DNA from: a virus
IMG/VR virus record: IMGVR_UViG_3300033156_000392
Coordinates: 1-64,000 of that record
DNA length: 64,000 nucleotides
Direction: 5' to 3' (one strand)
In this document: one piece after another, positions 40,483 through 49,137 of the stretch
Layout of the letters: each line of letters starts with the position of its first letter
Numbering within the stretch: position 1 is the first letter of the stretch
Program-made: the position numbers and the translations under genes
Notes under the pieces: generated by a model
The model's input: only the letters and a program-made list of their open reading frames with translations
Database searches by the model: none
What the model was told of the DNA's origin: nothing

Positions 40483-41583
40483 TCACTCCTCACTCTCGAA
40501 GACCATAGGAATTTCTATGTTCAGCATAGTTTCTCCCTCCTCTTCCTCCTCTATAGTCTCCTCATCCAAGTCGTCTAAAGAAATTGTTTTTTTATCTTCT
40601 CTCTCCCTTCTGTCTCCGAGTACGGCAATCTCGTACGAAGTCCATTTCTGCTCAGCCATAAATCTTCTCAGCTTGAAGACGAAGACAACGGGAATAGGAA
40701 GGAGAGAGTATGCTCCGAGAAAGGGTAGAAGGACGTAGATGAATCCTGATATAAGAGTTCCGTAGAAGATTGCTGATATGAAGGCGTAGGGAAGCTCCTT
40801 TAGAAGTATCTCGAACATCTGGAGAGGCGTCTTCTTCTTGACTACTTTCTTCCATCCAACGACGTCGTACTCCTCGTCTCCCTTTTTGAGAGTCCCTATG
40901 CTCTCCTCTCTCACCTCCGTCAGGTAGTTTCTCTCCGCCATCCCTGTCTTCAACCACTTCACGTCTCCGGTCTTGTTTATGACCATTGAGTACTGGTAGA
41001 GCTCTCTGTTCAGGAGCTTGTTCTGATCTATTCTGGCCAGTGTCTGTATGGCTCTCTCTCCGGCGTACTGCTTCAGAAAGTCTCTGTCATACTTGTTGTC
41101 TGGACAGCTCTTGCAGACTATGAAGTCGAAGTTGGTTCTCATCTCTACTGGTAATCCATGAAATCTATGTAATCCCATTATAGTGAGAATGTATCCATTA
41201 GTCCTATTACCTAATTCTCTGAATTCATGTCTTATTCTGAAGAACTTGGCCAAGGCTTCCTTCTCCTGTGGGACGAGAGTGACGTCGTCCACGAAGACTA
41301 TCTGGATGGGTTTCTCGTTCAGTGCTCCGTAGCACAGATCGAGTCTTCCAGCCTTTATCTCGAGAGCGTTGACGTTCTTCTCTCCGTATATCTTGCATGC
41401 TTCCTCCACCAGCTTCCTAACTAGCTCCGACTTTCCAGCTCCTTGTCCACCGTAGAGAATGACGTTTCTCCAAATTATGTTGTTGGGCTTGTACGGGAGA
41501 TCGTCTCTTACTGGTATCACCACTTTGTTGTAAGGGGGAAATATCTCTCTCAGAATCTCTCTGTTTCTCGGCTTAGGAGGCAC
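40483..41583 (-). CDS. P-loop ATPase with C-terminal membrane hairpin
   Basis: A 366-residue protein with Walker A YGGQGAGKSELV, a Walker B-like IQIVFVDDVTLV, then an AAA/FtsK-HerA-like body. Residues 270-310 form two membrane segments (YAFISAIFYGTLISGFIYVLL, AYSLLPIPVVFVF), followed by an acidic C-terminus. This order is seen in Zot-like or membrane-anchored virion ATPases. Packaging, assembly or surface role possible; family uncertain. Confidence 0.55.
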   Translation of the reverse strand: MPPKPRNREILREIFPPYNKVVIPVRDDLPYKPNNIIWRNVILYGGQGAGKSELVRKLVEEACKIYGEKNVNALEIKAGRLDLCYGALNEKPIQIVFVDDVTLVPQEKEALAKFFRIRHEFRELGNRTNGYILTIMGLHRFHGLPVEMRTNFDFIVCKSCPDNKYDRDFLKQYAGERAIQTLARIDQNKLLNRELYQYSMVINKTGDVKWLKTGMAERNYLTEVREESIGTLKKGDEEYDVVGWKKVVKKKTPLQMFEILLKELPYAFISAIFYGTLISGFIYVLLPFLGAYSLLPIPVVFVFKLRRFMAEQKWTSYEIAVLGDRREREDKKTISLDDLDEETIEEEEEGETMLNIEIPMVFESEE

Positions 41584-41584
41584 C

Positions 41585-41758
41585 TCAAGTCACCCACAAC
41601 TCTTTGTCGTCCCTCTCTATCTCCAAGATGAGGGACTTTATTTTTGTTCTCCGTCCTTTCTTGTCGACAGCCTCCACTCTCTTTATTTCTCCGAGGCTGG
41701 AGAGAGAAGTCTCTTGGAGAAGCTCCTTAAGCTCTCTCTCAGTGAGGACGGTCTTCAT
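41585..41758 (-). CDS. Hypothetical small protein
   Basis: Fifty-seven residues from ATG 41758 (KTVLTERELKELLQETSLSS...KIKSLILEIERDDKELWV). A TATA box lies 30 bases upstream, giving a very short leader with GGTGAG. Function not recognised. Confidence 0.5.
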   Translation of the reverse strand: MKTVLTERELKELLQETSLSSLGEIKRVEAVDKKGRRTKIKSLILEIERDDKELWVT

Positions 41759-41787
41759 CTCACCACATGTTTCACTCTTCCTTCCAG

Positions 41788-41797
41788 ATTTATAAAC
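41788..41797 (-). promoter_or_regulatory. TATA box ATTTATAAAC
   Basis: Thirty bases upstream of the start at 41758; predicts an 8-10 base leader. Confidence 0.6.
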
Positions 41798-41799
41798 CT

Positions 41800-42048
41800 T
41801 CACACCATCCACTCTCCGGGAGTCCCTATTTCTCTCCATTTCTTCTTGAGTGACCGTGCCTTTTCCACGGCCTCTTTCTCCTCCCCGAAGACGTGTCTCT
41901 CCTCGTATCTGGCTACCCCTTTCTCGGTCAGACCAGTGGCAACGAGAGTGACTATGCTTCTCTCACCGAACTTCTCTCTCTCTTTCTCGACGTATATTCT
42001 GTAGTGTATACTTTCTGGAAACGCCTTGAAGAGGAAGTCGTCTTCCAC
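41800..42048 (-). CDS. Hypothetical protein, 82 residues
   Basis: Alpha/beta look: SIHYRIYVEKEREKFGERSI, VTLVATGLTEKGVARYEERH. GTG start lies 12 bases from a perfect 21-bp palindrome. Not recognised. Confidence 0.5.
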   Translation of the reverse strand: MEDDFLFKAFPESIHYRIYVEKEREKFGERSIVTLVATGLTEKGVARYEERHVFGEEKEAVEKARSLKKKWREIGTPGEWMV

Positions 42049-42059
42049 GTCAAGAGCCT

Positions 42060-42080
42060 CTAAAATAACTGTTATTTTAG
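42060..42080 (-). promoter_or_regulatory. 21-bp palindrome, copy 2 (perfect)
   Basis: CTAAAATAAC-T-GTTATTTTAG, perfect inverted repeat, directly before the gene at 42048 and in the 3' end of the gene at 42072. There is no room for a separate TATA box, so the element probably contains the core promoter. Confidence 0.65.
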
Positions 42081-42293
42081 CACCTCCTTCTTTCTCTTTC
42101 TCACGTGTATCACCAGTGTTTTCTTCTCTCTGTCGACTACTATTCTCCCCTCAAGATCGTCTTCCTTCTTGAATCCGAGCTGTCTCAAGTAGAACCAAGC
42201 TATGGGGAAGATTCTTGACGCCTTCACTCTCACGAACTTCTTCCACTGCTTCTCTTCATATTTGTTTGTGGAGTCTGTATCCATTCCTATCAC
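42072..42293 (-). CDS. Hypothetical basic protein
   Basis: Seventy-three residues from GTG overlapping the upstream stop. Basic, with a short strand-rich end (RIVVDREKKTLVIHVRKRK). Not recognised. Confidence 0.45.
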   Translation of the reverse strand: MIGMDTDSTNKYEEKQWKKFVRVKASRIFPIAWFYLRQLGFKKEDDLEGRIVVDREKKTLVIHVRKRKKEVLK

Positions 42294-42640
42294 GACCCAG
42301 ACTTAACTACTCCGAGTATTCCCAAGTTGAGGATGACGCCAGCTATGAAGGCGAAGGCGAAGAGAACTGCCGTGAGATTGGTAGCCCATATGCCAGTGAG
42401 AGAGAAGACAAAAGGCTCCGCTACCTTCCAAGCGACTAAGAGCTGTAGGAGAACTCCTATGAGAGGGATTAGAGCAAGCAAGACCGTCAAGCTCAAGAAG
42501 AAGCTGTAGAGAAGGGTTGCGAGAAAGCCCGAGACTCCTCCGTATACGAAGTATCCAAGGGAGCCGAGAACTATCCATATTGGTGTGGCTTCCCAACTCT
42601 CCCATATTTTTTTCACTTTTGTCCACTCTCCTACGTTCAT
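42290..42640 (-). CDS. Multi-pass membrane protein
   Basis: A 116-residue protein with three to four membrane segments (IWIVLGSLGYFVYGGVSGFL, LTVLLALIPLIGVLLQLLVA, NLTAVLFAFAFIAGVILNLG). The TATA box at 42662 places transcription at or next to the start codon. Confidence 0.5.
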   Translation of the reverse strand: MNVGEWTKVKKIWESWEATPIWIVLGSLGYFVYGGVSGFLATLLYSFFLSLTVLLALIPLIGVLLQLLVAWKVAEPFVFSLTGIWATNLTAVLFAFAFIAGVILNLGILGVVKSGS

Positions 42641-42661
42641 CAGACACCTATCGTCTTCTTG

Positions 42662-42690
42662 GTTTATAAACCTATTCTTTGTTTATAAAC
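42662..42690. promoter_or_regulatory. Tandem GTTTATAAAC palindromes
   Basis: Two perfect 10-bp palindromes, 42662-42671 and 42681-42690, 19 bases centre to centre. Either strand could be served; the minus gene starts 22 bases away. Confidence 0.6.
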
Positions 42691-42895
42691 TTCCGTACTT
42701 CTTTTATACGAGAAGCTGGATGCGAAGTGACCTTCTTGTAACGTGTGCGGGAGGAAGGATGAGAGAGATGGTGAGGAGAGGTCTCCAGCACTCTCTCCTG
42801 CACTGTATGAAAGCCGTGTGGAGCCTCTCCTTACCCTTCTTTCTCTCCCAGCTGGCATGTATGTCACCCTCTCTCACCTCTACTCAGAGGCGTTC
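42691..42895. other. Intergenic region, no clear gene
   Basis: About 200 bases between tandem TATA boxes and the 3' end of the next minus gene. Plus frames at 42743 and 42759 (with GGAGGAAGG too close to the ATG) are possible but unconvincing. Confidence 0.4.
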
Positions 42896-43264
42896 TCAGT
42901 AGTATTCCTTACCGTCTCCGCTCTGGTCGGCTATGTCCTGTGGCGTAAGGCCGTAGAATCTCACCAAGTCTCTGAGAACGTGTACCTTTGCCTCGTCTCT
43001 GATTAGCTGTTCCACTGGCAGGGTGAAGAAGCCCATGAATATTGATCTCGCCAGCACGTACTTCTTTCTCTCGTCGATGTTCATCTTCTTTATTCTGTCC
43101 AGCACTCTGAACAGCTTGTGTACGAACTCTGAGCAGGCTTTTCCTGTTTCATCGACTAGCTTCCTGATGTCGTCCCTGTCCTTCTCCTCCACTTTCAGGT
43201 CGTTCAGAACCAAGTCCAGAGGGTCTACTCTCTCCTCTGTCTTCTTTTCCTCCACTTCTGTCAC
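42896..43264 (-). CDS. Hypothetical helical protein
   Basis: A 122-residue all-helical acidic protein (DDIRKLVDETGKACSEFVHK...LARSIFMGFFTLPVEQLI). GTG start after AAGGAGGTG. It overlaps the preceding gene by 116 bases in another frame. Confidence 0.55.
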   Translation of the reverse strand: MTEVEEKKTEERVDPLDLVLNDLKVEEKDRDDIRKLVDETGKACSEFVHKLFRVLDRIKKMNIDERKKYVLARSIFMGFFTLPVEQLIRDEAKVHVLRDLVRFYGLTPQDIADQSGDGKEYY

Positions 43265-43463
43265 TTTCTCTCACCTCCTTTTTCTTTCTCCTTCTCAAGA
43301 CTTTCTTGAGACAGTCCTCGTGGTAGATGCCCACTATTCTCATTGGATTGTATCTGTTTCTTGAGAAGGTTGCCTGAACGAGAGCGTATCCTCTCTCCGT
43401 CTTCTCACCACAGACGGTGCAGAGGAGATTGCTCTCAGACTTCACTTCTCTCTTTCTTGACAT
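43149..43463 (-). CDS. Zinc-binding protein with overlapping tail
   Basis: A 104-residue protein. The first 62 residues are ordered (LLCTVCGEKTERGYALVQA...GIYHEDCLKKVL), with CxxC and HxxC zinc ligands. The rest is polar and overlaps the next gene's frame, which suggests the real core ends near the overlap and the tail is a by-product. Confidence 0.5.
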   Translation of the reverse strand: MSRKREVKSESNLLCTVCGEKTERGYALVQATFSRNRYNPMRIVGIYHEDCLKKVLRRRKKKEVRESDRSGGKEDRGESRPSGLGSERPESGGEGQGRHQEASR

Positions 43464-43773
43464 CCATCAACCACCTCCTTATTCTGTTGTGCTCTCTTGA
43501 CAGATTGAGAAGTGAGAGTGCCGCTCTTTCACTCTTCCTCTCCACCATCATCATTATCTTGTCCAGATACTCTTTATACGCTTTCACGACGTTCTCCAGG
43601 ATTTCCTCAGTAGAGCTTCCCTCAGTTTCTATCCGCACCGGAGGCACACTCTCCAGTCCAAGAGTCTGCATATATCTCGGCTCTGGATACCATATCGAGA
43701 TGTATTTCTTGAGTGTACGAGCTATCTCTTTCACTTCTTCTCCAAGCTCTTTGAGACTCTCTCTTTTTTTCAT
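43435..43773 (-). CDS. Hypothetical helical protein
   Basis: A 112-residue, mostly helical protein with a short beta hairpin-like stretch (YISIWYPEPRYMQTLGLESV). It begins the block upstream of the tandem array and shares helix-strand-helix order, but similarity is weak. Overlaps by four bases. Confidence 0.45.
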   Translation of the reverse strand: MKKRESLKELGEEVKEIARTLKKYISIWYPEPRYMQTLGLESVPPVRIETEGSSTEEILENVVKAYKEYLDKIMMMVERKSERAALSLLNLSREHNRIRRWLMDVKKERSEV

Positions 43774-44000
43774 TCTTCCTCCTCCCAGATTCTTCTGATG
43801 GTCGTGACCATGTACTTCAAGAGAGCCTTTGCCGGATTCTTTCTGACCTCGTCCTCGTTGACGTCCGCTAGAAGCTCTCCGAGAGTGTAGAGAGACTCTG
43901 CCTGATCGGAGGCTCTGACTATGTCTCTCTCTGAAAGACCTCCATTGAAAGCCTCCACTGCCTCTCTCACTAGGTCTAGAACTAGCTCTTCTATCTCCAT
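43770..44000 (-). CDS. Hypothetical helical protein
   Basis: Seventy-six residues, all helical and acidic (EIEELVLDLVREAVEAFNGG...ALLKYMVTTIRRIWEEEE). Not recognised. Confidence 0.45.
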   Translation of the reverse strand: MEIEELVLDLVREAVEAFNGGLSERDIVRASDQAESLYTLGELLADVNEDEVRKNPAKALLKYMVTTIRRIWEEEE

Positions 44001-44041
44001 CTCTCTCTCTTTCCTCCTCTCTCTTTGTTACTCTTCATGGC

Positions 44042-44815
44042 TCACTCCGTCTTCGGTAGGAGAAGGTCGAGAGCCACCGTCTCCAGAATTCTCTCTGCCA
44101 GTAGGTCCAGCTTCTTCTGCTTGTGTATCTCTGACTTGTACTTTCTACTGGTTATGGCTGAAACTATCCTCTGGAAGCAGTCCCAGACAGTCATGTCCTC
44201 TATTTCCTTCTTTTGATGGTCTACGGCTATTCTCTGCTCTATTTTCTCTTTAAGTCTCTCTCCAGCCTTTATTCTCTGAAGAATGGCTGTATACTCCTCG
44301 TAATCAAGTTTTCTCTGTGCTAGCTTCTCCACTATCGGTTTCCAGAGCTCTACGACCTTGTTTACCACCTTGAAGTAGTCCTGTACAGCGACGTCTATCT
44401 TTCCTCTGTGGGTCTTTCTGAAGGGTCTGGTGGCGGCCTTTGGGAGCTTGTAGTGGAAGCCTGTTACTCTGTGCACGAAGTCTATTTTGAGAGCGTTCTT
44501 GCCGTCAGCGGTGTTCATGACCTTTATCCCGACGTCGCTCTCCAGTGGGTACACCGTCATCTGCCCTCTTCCTTCCCAATATATCACTCTCCCCTCGATC
44601 TCCTCCGGAAGGTTCTTGAGTGCCTCTCTGTAGAGATCTCTGAACTGCACCAGCTTGTAGTACTTCGAGACCACCGATATGGCTTTCTTCTTCCCTTTCT
44701 CTCTTATGGCTCTGAGCTCCTTCTGCCTCTCCCAGCTTCCGTTGTCGTCTATGGCTATGTCCGTCATCTCAAGCTCCGGTAGCTCTGCAACTCTCTCCAG
44801 TAGCTCTTTCTTCAC
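44042..44815 (-). CDS. Divergent array member, coiled coil and beta core
   Basis: A 257-residue protein with N-terminal helices, a beta segment around residues 75-115 (GRVIYWEGRGQMTVYPLESD), long helices and an end KKLDLLAERILETVALDLLL. Order of parts and position link it to the tandem array that follows, but identity is low. Function unknown. Confidence 0.5.
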   Translation of the reverse strand: MKKELLERVAELPELEMTDIAIDDNGSWERQKELRAIREKGKKKAISVVSKYYKLVQFRDLYREALKNLPEEIEGRVIYWEGRGQMTVYPLESDVGIKVMNTADGKNALKIDFVHRVTGFHYKLPKAATRPFRKTHRGKIDVAVQDYFKVVNKVVELWKPIVEKLAQRKLDYEEYTAILQRIKAGERLKEKIEQRIAVDHQKKEIEDMTVWDCFQRIVSAITSRKYKSEIHKQKKLDLLAERILETVALDLLLPKTE

Positions 44816-44828
44816 TTTCTACCACCTC

Positions 44829-45473
44829 CTAATTTAATAGTTTCTTTAGCTCATCTTTAGGGATGAGAGCAATCTTGTCTGAGAACTTCTTCTTACTCTT
44901 CAGGATGAAGGCCTCTCCCTTCCTCAAGACACGTCTGTACTCTCCGAGAAGCTTCTTTCTCCTCTCTACAGCCCTATCGAAGTCCAGCAGGATGTTGAGT
45001 ATCTTTCTATCACTAAGGTCTTCTATGTCCCTTCCACAATTCAGAGACCAGTAGAACTTTTGTACTTTCTTCATAATCTTTATCCCTTCCAATATCACGT
45101 CACCGAACTCCTCCAGTCCTTTCTCTCTGAGCCCGAAGAAGAACGTGTCTGGAAGTCCTTCTGAGAGAACATCTATCCTCTGGACGGTCCGGTACTTGTA
45201 TATTCCACCACGTCTCAGAGTGTACTCTGAGTAGATGGATATTCTATTCTCCCAAGCAATGGCAGAGGCTATGAGATGTACAGTTTCTTCCATTCTCTCC
45301 ATAAGGTCTCTGAGAACGGCTGGACTGATCTCTTTCTCTATCTCTTTCAGTGTCACCACTTTCTCTCTCCTCTCCGATACCAGCCTCTTGTACTCCTTCT
45401 CTTTGAAGAGGTTCACACGTTTCTGGAGGAGGCTTAGAGCCTTCAGCCTCTTCTTGAGCTCTTGGTCAATCAT
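44829..45473 (-). CDS. Tandem array protein 1
   Basis: About 214 residues from ATG 45473, whose codons overlap the upstream stop. N-terminal coiled coil (LKKRLKALSLLQKRVNLFKE), EETVHLIASAIAW, beta core with LRRGGIYKYRTVQRIDVLSEG, C-terminal coiled coil ending KKFSDKIALIPKDELKKLL. It closely matches member 3 (MEETMDVIASAI, RKDGIYRYGARYAVDILSDE). Function unknown. Confidence 0.6.
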   Translation of the reverse strand: MIDQELKKRLKALSLLQKRVNLFKEKEYKRLVSERREKVVTLKEIEKEISPAVLRDLMERMEETVHLIASAIAWENRISIYSEYTLRRGGIYKYRTVQRIDVLSEGLPDTFFFGLREKGLEEFGDVILEGIKIMKKVQKFYWSLNCGRDIEDLSDRKILNILLDFDRAVERRKKLLGEYRRVLRKGEAFILKSKKKFSDKIALIPKDELKKLLN

Positions 45474-46116
45474 CCTCATCTCTCCCAAGTGAGTTCAGAG
45501 CTATCTCTGTTGAGAACTTATCGATGATCTCCTCTCTCAGCTCGTCTATCTTCTGTTTCAGAGGGAGTGTTCGTCTGTCTATCTTTCTGAGCTCTCTGAG
45601 CAGCTTCTCCCCTTCTATGAGCGTTTCAAGAGTGTTGTCGAGTGTGTCAACCTTGAAGTAGATAGAGTCCTTCCATACCTTCTTGAAGAGCGTGTCCACG
45701 TGCTTTCTGAGCTTGAGAGAGTATCTGAGAAGCTCTTTCATCCTCTTCATCTTCGTCTTTCTGAGCAGCTCTCGCAAATCTTCTTCATCTATTACGAGAA
45801 GATGTACTCTCTCTGGAGAGTCAGACCAGAATATCCCTTCTCTCGGGACGTATGTGATAGCGTAGTCATCTAACTCCACTTTCACTTTCTCCGTGACCAT
45901 AGCACCAGCCACTCTGTGTATCAGACCTTCTATGGCGTCTGGAAGAGGTGTAACTCTTTCCATCAGCTTCCTCCTGAGTGCAACCAGTTCATCAAGGAGC
46001 TCTCTCTTCTCCTCTTTCATTCTCTTCTTCTCGTCCTCTACGTACTTCTGGAACTCCTTCTCAAGCCTCTGGAGAGTCTTGACTCTCCTCTGTAAATTCC
46101 TGTCCGTTTCTCCCAC
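45466..46116 (-). CDS. Tandem array protein 2
   Basis: A 216-residue member: basic coiled coil (RRVKTLQRLEKEFQKYVEDE), IEGLIHRVAGAMVTEK, core VPREGIFWSDSPERVHLLV and end DKFSTEIALNSLGRDEDD. The C-terminal FSTE pattern is shared by most members. Function unknown. Confidence 0.6.
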   Translation of the reverse strand: MGETDRNLQRRVKTLQRLEKEFQKYVEDEKKRMKEEKRELLDELVALRRKLMERVTPLPDAIEGLIHRVAGAMVTEKVKVELDDYAITYVPREGIFWSDSPERVHLLVIDEEDLRELLRKTKMKRMKELLRYSLKLRKHVDTLFKKVWKDSIYFKVDTLDNTLETLIEGEKLLRELRKIDRRTLPLKQKIDELREEIIDKFSTEIALNSLGRDEDD

Positions 46117-46123
46117 CTCTCTA

Positions 46124-46378
46124 TCAGAGTACGTCGGGGTACCTCTCCAGGAGGTACGATGCTGGGTATGGTCTCCCGTCGACTTTCTTCCCGTCTCTCA
46201 GGAGTATTATCACAGCTATTTCGTTGACGTTGTCCAAGAGTATGACGTCACTGGCCAGCTCTGAGGCAATGTTCTCAAAGACCTCCTCTCTAAGCTCTGC
46301 ACCATATCTTTCCAACATTCTCTGGTCCACTCTCATCTCGGTTAGGATGCCCATTCGCAGGCCTTCTATCTCTCTCAC
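46124..46378 (-). CDS. Small beta/alpha protein within the array
   Basis: Eighty-four residues: RVDQRMLERYGAELREEVFE and ASDVILLDNVNEIAVIILLR. Interrupts the array; not related by eye to the array family. GTG start overlaps the preceding stop. Confidence 0.5.
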   Translation of the reverse strand: MREIEGLRMGILTEMRVDQRMLERYGAELREEVFENIASELASDVILLDNVNEIAVIILLRDGKKVDGRPYPASYLLERYPDVL

Positions 46379-46549
46379 TCACTCTACCTCTGTGGTCCAT
46401 AAATAGATGCAAGCGTTTCCACGTTCCATTTCTTCTCTGTACCCACGTTTGAGTTTCTTTCTCTTTTTCTCTGCATCCTTCCTTCTCTTGAATACATAGA
46501 CCTCTTCAACGAGCCCTCTCCACTCCAGAATTACTGCGTACACTTTCAA
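46379..46549 (-). CDS. Small basic protein within the array
   Basis: Fifty-six residues: KVYAVILEWRGLVEEVYVFK, basic helix, ERGNACIYLW. TTG start with AGGTGAT upstream. Strand-helix-strand; not recognised. Confidence 0.5.
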   Translation of the reverse strand: MKVYAVILEWRGLVEEVYVFKRRKDAEKKRKKLKRGYREEMERGNACIYLWTTEVE

Positions 46550-47244
46550 ACTATCACCTCCTTTTTTTCTCGTTCTCGTCTTGAAGGAAGAAGAGCCAAG
46601 ATGTGAGAGAATTTCTCCAAGCTCCTCCTGATGAACTCGTCCGCCTCTCTAATAGCTTTCTTCCCTTTCTCCCTCCTTTTCAGCAGCTTCTCTCTCAGTT
46701 CATCATAGTGTATCAGGATGTCTACTATTCGGTCCTCTCCGAGGTCCACTCCAAGAGTCGTTAAGTCCAAATTCTCCAAGGGAGCGAAACGTTCGTGTAA
46801 GGAAGTGTAACGTGCTAGCCCCTTCAGCTTCCTTGCTATCTTTCTTCCTCTCTTGATGCATTGACCATACTGTATCAGGAGTTCGTCGTCCACAGTCCCA
46901 AGAAGGTACAGCTCTGGAAACTCTCTCTCGTCGGAGAGAATGTCCACTGCGTAACGTGCTCCGTACCGATATATCCCATCTTTTCTTATACTGTAGCTCC
47001 TGCCGAGAATGACTTTGCCCTTCACTAAGAAAATGGCAGAAGCTATGACGTCCATCGTCTCTTCCATCTCCTCCAGCTTCTCTGCAAACAGAGTCGTTTC
47101 ACTCTCTCTGTAAAGAGCTCTGAGAGCTCTCAGGTCTTCTCTTCTCTCTCTGATGATCCGTTTGTGCTCCCTCTCGATCATTCTCTCCACTCTCCTCCGG
47201 AGCTTTTCAAGAGCCTCTACTCGCTTCTTCAGCTCTCTGTCCAT
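46546..47244 (-). CDS. Tandem array protein 3
   Basis: A 232-residue member from ATG 47244: coiled coil (LKKRVEALEKLRRRVERMIE), LEEMEETMDVIASAIF, core SIRKDGIYRYGARYAVDILS, then long helices and LEKFSHILALLPSRRE. Nearest relative is member 1. An earlier in-frame start at 47283 lies in the upstream gene. Confidence 0.6.
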   Translation of the reverse strand: MDRELKKRVEALEKLRRRVERMIEREHKRIIRERREDLRALRALYRESETTLFAEKLEEMEETMDVIASAIFLVKGKVILGRSYSIRKDGIYRYGARYAVDILSDEREFPELYLLGTVDDELLIQYGQCIKRGRKIARKLKGLARYTSLHERFAPLENLDLTTLGVDLGEDRIVDILIHYDELREKLLKRREKGKKAIREADEFIRRSLEKFSHILALLPSRREREKKEVIV

Positions 47245-47245
47245 G

Positions 47246-47872
47246 TTACGACACTCTCCCTCTCTTGAGCGTTGACAGAGCAAGCTCCTCCGAGAACTCC
47301 TCCATCATTCTCTCCTTCAGCTTCTCCAGTCTCTCTTCTATCTCTCTTCTCTTCTCTAAGTGTGCGTTGAGCTTCTCGAGAATTGTGTCGGCGTTCTGGA
47401 GTGCCTCTATCTGGCCGTGTAGGTAGCCAAGAGATGGTATGTCTGAAGGTTGTCCGGAACTTCTGTAGCTCCGATAGTTCGCCATTATCCTTTGGTACTC
47501 TTCCAAGCACTCTCCGAGTACTTCAAGTTTCCTCTCTCCGGACTCCTTGAGATATTTCAACACTGGTGAGGAGAAGTATTTCAAGTAGATTGGGTACTTA
47601 TGTCTGTAGTAGAAAATCCCTCTCCCGGGTCTGAGGCTAATCTGCTGGCTCACTGTCTTCGTCTCTGTATACATGTTTCCGGCTATCTGATGGAACATTC
47701 GTTCTATGTCTTCTCCCAAGTCTTTGTACACCTCTGCTTTCTTCTCCTCTATTTCCTTCAGGACGTCTTCTCTCTCCTTGACCAGCTCCATCTTCCTCTT
47801 CTCTATGAACTCCTCAACCCTCTCTCTGAGAGTTTCAAGCCTCTTGAGCTCCTCATTCAGCTTCTCATCCAT
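47246..47872 (-). CDS. Tandem array protein 4
   Basis: A 208-residue member: coiled coil, ERMFHQIAGNMYTETK, core SLRPGRGIFYYRHKYPIYL, C-terminal coiled coil and end EEFSEELALSTLKRGRVS. The RPGxGIFYY pattern is the clearest shared core in the family. Confidence 0.6.
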   Translation of the reverse strand: MDEKLNEELKRLETLRERVEEFIEKRKMELVKEREDVLKEIEEKKAEVYKDLGEDIERMFHQIAGNMYTETKTVSQQISLRPGRGIFYYRHKYPIYLKYFSSPVLKYLKESGERKLEVLGECLEEYQRIMANYRSYRSSGQPSDIPSLGYLHGQIEALQNADTILEKLNAHLEKRREIEERLEKLKERMMEEFSEELALSTLKRGRVS

Positions 47873-48518
47873 TCTTCTTCCTCCTCAACGAGTACATACT
47901 CGCTTCCTCAGAGAATTTCTCCAGCATTTCTCCTCTCAGCTTCTCGATTTCTCTCTCAATCCTGTCTTTCTCTCTCAGAGCTTCTTCCAGTCTCTCTTTC
48001 TCCTCGTCTATCGTCGACAAGTACTCTATCATCTCTATCCCGTGGTAGTCCGGTCCAGCGTAGTATGGAGGGCTCTCAAAGCTATGATACAGAGCCCGTA
48101 GTCCCTCGTACAAGCAGGAGAGTCTGTGTATGTAGAAGCCGAGAGCTCTCACTCTCTCGTTCTCAGAGCTCATCATACTTCTTCCAGCTCCATCGTCATA
48201 GAATATCGGTGCTCTGTGTTTCTTTCTGTGGTAGAAAATTCCTCCGTTCGGTCTTATCACTAAGTATTCGGAGTTCAGATAGGGCTTCTGTAGAGGTATC
48301 TTGATGAGCTTGTTGCTCATCTCTCCAGCTATTCCGTGTATCAGTTCTTCCATCTCGTTTGTCGAGGGTGGAGAGAGTTCTTTATATAGCTCTCTCACCC
48401 TCATTAGCTCTTCGTGCTTGGAGTTCACGATTGTGTCTATCCTGCTGTATATGAAGTTTCTCACTCTCACCTTCAGTGTCTTCAGCCTTTCAGCCTCTTT
48501 GACAAGCTTAACGTCCAC
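47865..48518 (-). CDS. Tandem array protein 5
   Basis: A 217-residue member: coiled coil, MEELIHGIAGEMSNK, core VIRPNGGIFYHRKKHRAPIF, coiled coil and end EKFSEEASMYSLRRKKNG. Overlaps member 4 by eight bases, which implies coupling. Confidence 0.6.
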   Translation of the reverse strand: MDVKLVKEAERLKTLKVRVRNFIYSRIDTIVNSKHEELMRVRELYKELSPPSTNEMEELIHGIAGEMSNKLIKIPLQKPYLNSEYLVIRPNGGIFYHRKKHRAPIFYDDGAGRSMMSSENERVRALGFYIHRLSCLYEGLRALYHSFESPPYYAGPDYHGIEMIEYLSTIDEEKERLEEALREKDRIEREIEKLRGEMLEKFSEEASMYSLRRKKNG

Positions 48519-48519
48519 A

Positions 48520-49137
48520 CTATCTCCTCCTCTCCTTCAGGAAGTAGAAGGTGGCCTCGGTACTCATCTTCTCCAGAAGTCGTCCTATCTCTCTCCAGAT
48601 TTCTCTGAACGTCTTCTTCTTGAATTTTAGGACTTCTCTTCCGTACTTCAGGTGACTGTCCAAGCGAGCAATGAAGTACAACCTCTCTCTCTTCTGCTCA
48701 GGGACGGCTGGAAGAAGGTTTCTTACCGAGAAATAGGAGTCCAGCAGTCCACGGACTCTTCCAAGAGTCTTAGCAATCTCTCTTACCTTCTCGTTCTTCG
48801 AGTTCAGCATCCCAGCTATCCCAATCAACGAGAGTACGTCGACTCTCAAAATCTTCTCTCTCTTCTTTCCTCCGTACAGTCCTTTCCCCGGACGTATGAC
48901 CAATTTTCCACACCGGACTGGCTTCTCTGCTATCTGCCCAAGCAAGCCCTGTATGAGGTCCTCCACCTTTAATATCTCAGGATAAGGGTTTGTTTTATCT
49001 ATTAGCTCTGTGTATTTCTTGAGCTTCCTCATTCTCCTTCTCTCCAGCTTCTCCATCTCTTTCTCCACAAAGGTAAACATGGCTGTCTCAAGCTTCTCCA
49101 GAGACTTAACTCTCGCAAGGAAGTCCTCATCTCTCAC
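48520..49137 (-). CDS. Tandem array protein 6
   Basis: A 205-residue member: coiled coil, VEDLIQGLLGQIAEK, core LVIRPGKGLYGGKKREKILR, coiled coil and end EKMSTEATFYFLKERRR. The aromatic-Tyr pair of the core is partly lost. Confidence 0.6.
   Translation of the reverse strand: MRDEDFLARVKSLEKLETAMFTFVEKEMEKLERRRMRKLKKYTELIDKTNPYPEILKVEDLIQGLLGQIAEKPVRCGKLVIRPGKGLYGGKKREKILRVDVLSLIGIAGMLNSKNEKVREIAKTLGRVRGLLDSYFSVRNLLPAVPEQKRERLYFIARLDSHLKYGREVLKFKKKTFREIWREIGRLLEKMSTEATFYFLKERRR

Noticed and set aside
42743-43006. Plus-strand frame with hydrophobic stretches beside tandem TATA boxes
   Set aside because: No ribosome site and overlaps a better supported minus gene by 110 bases.
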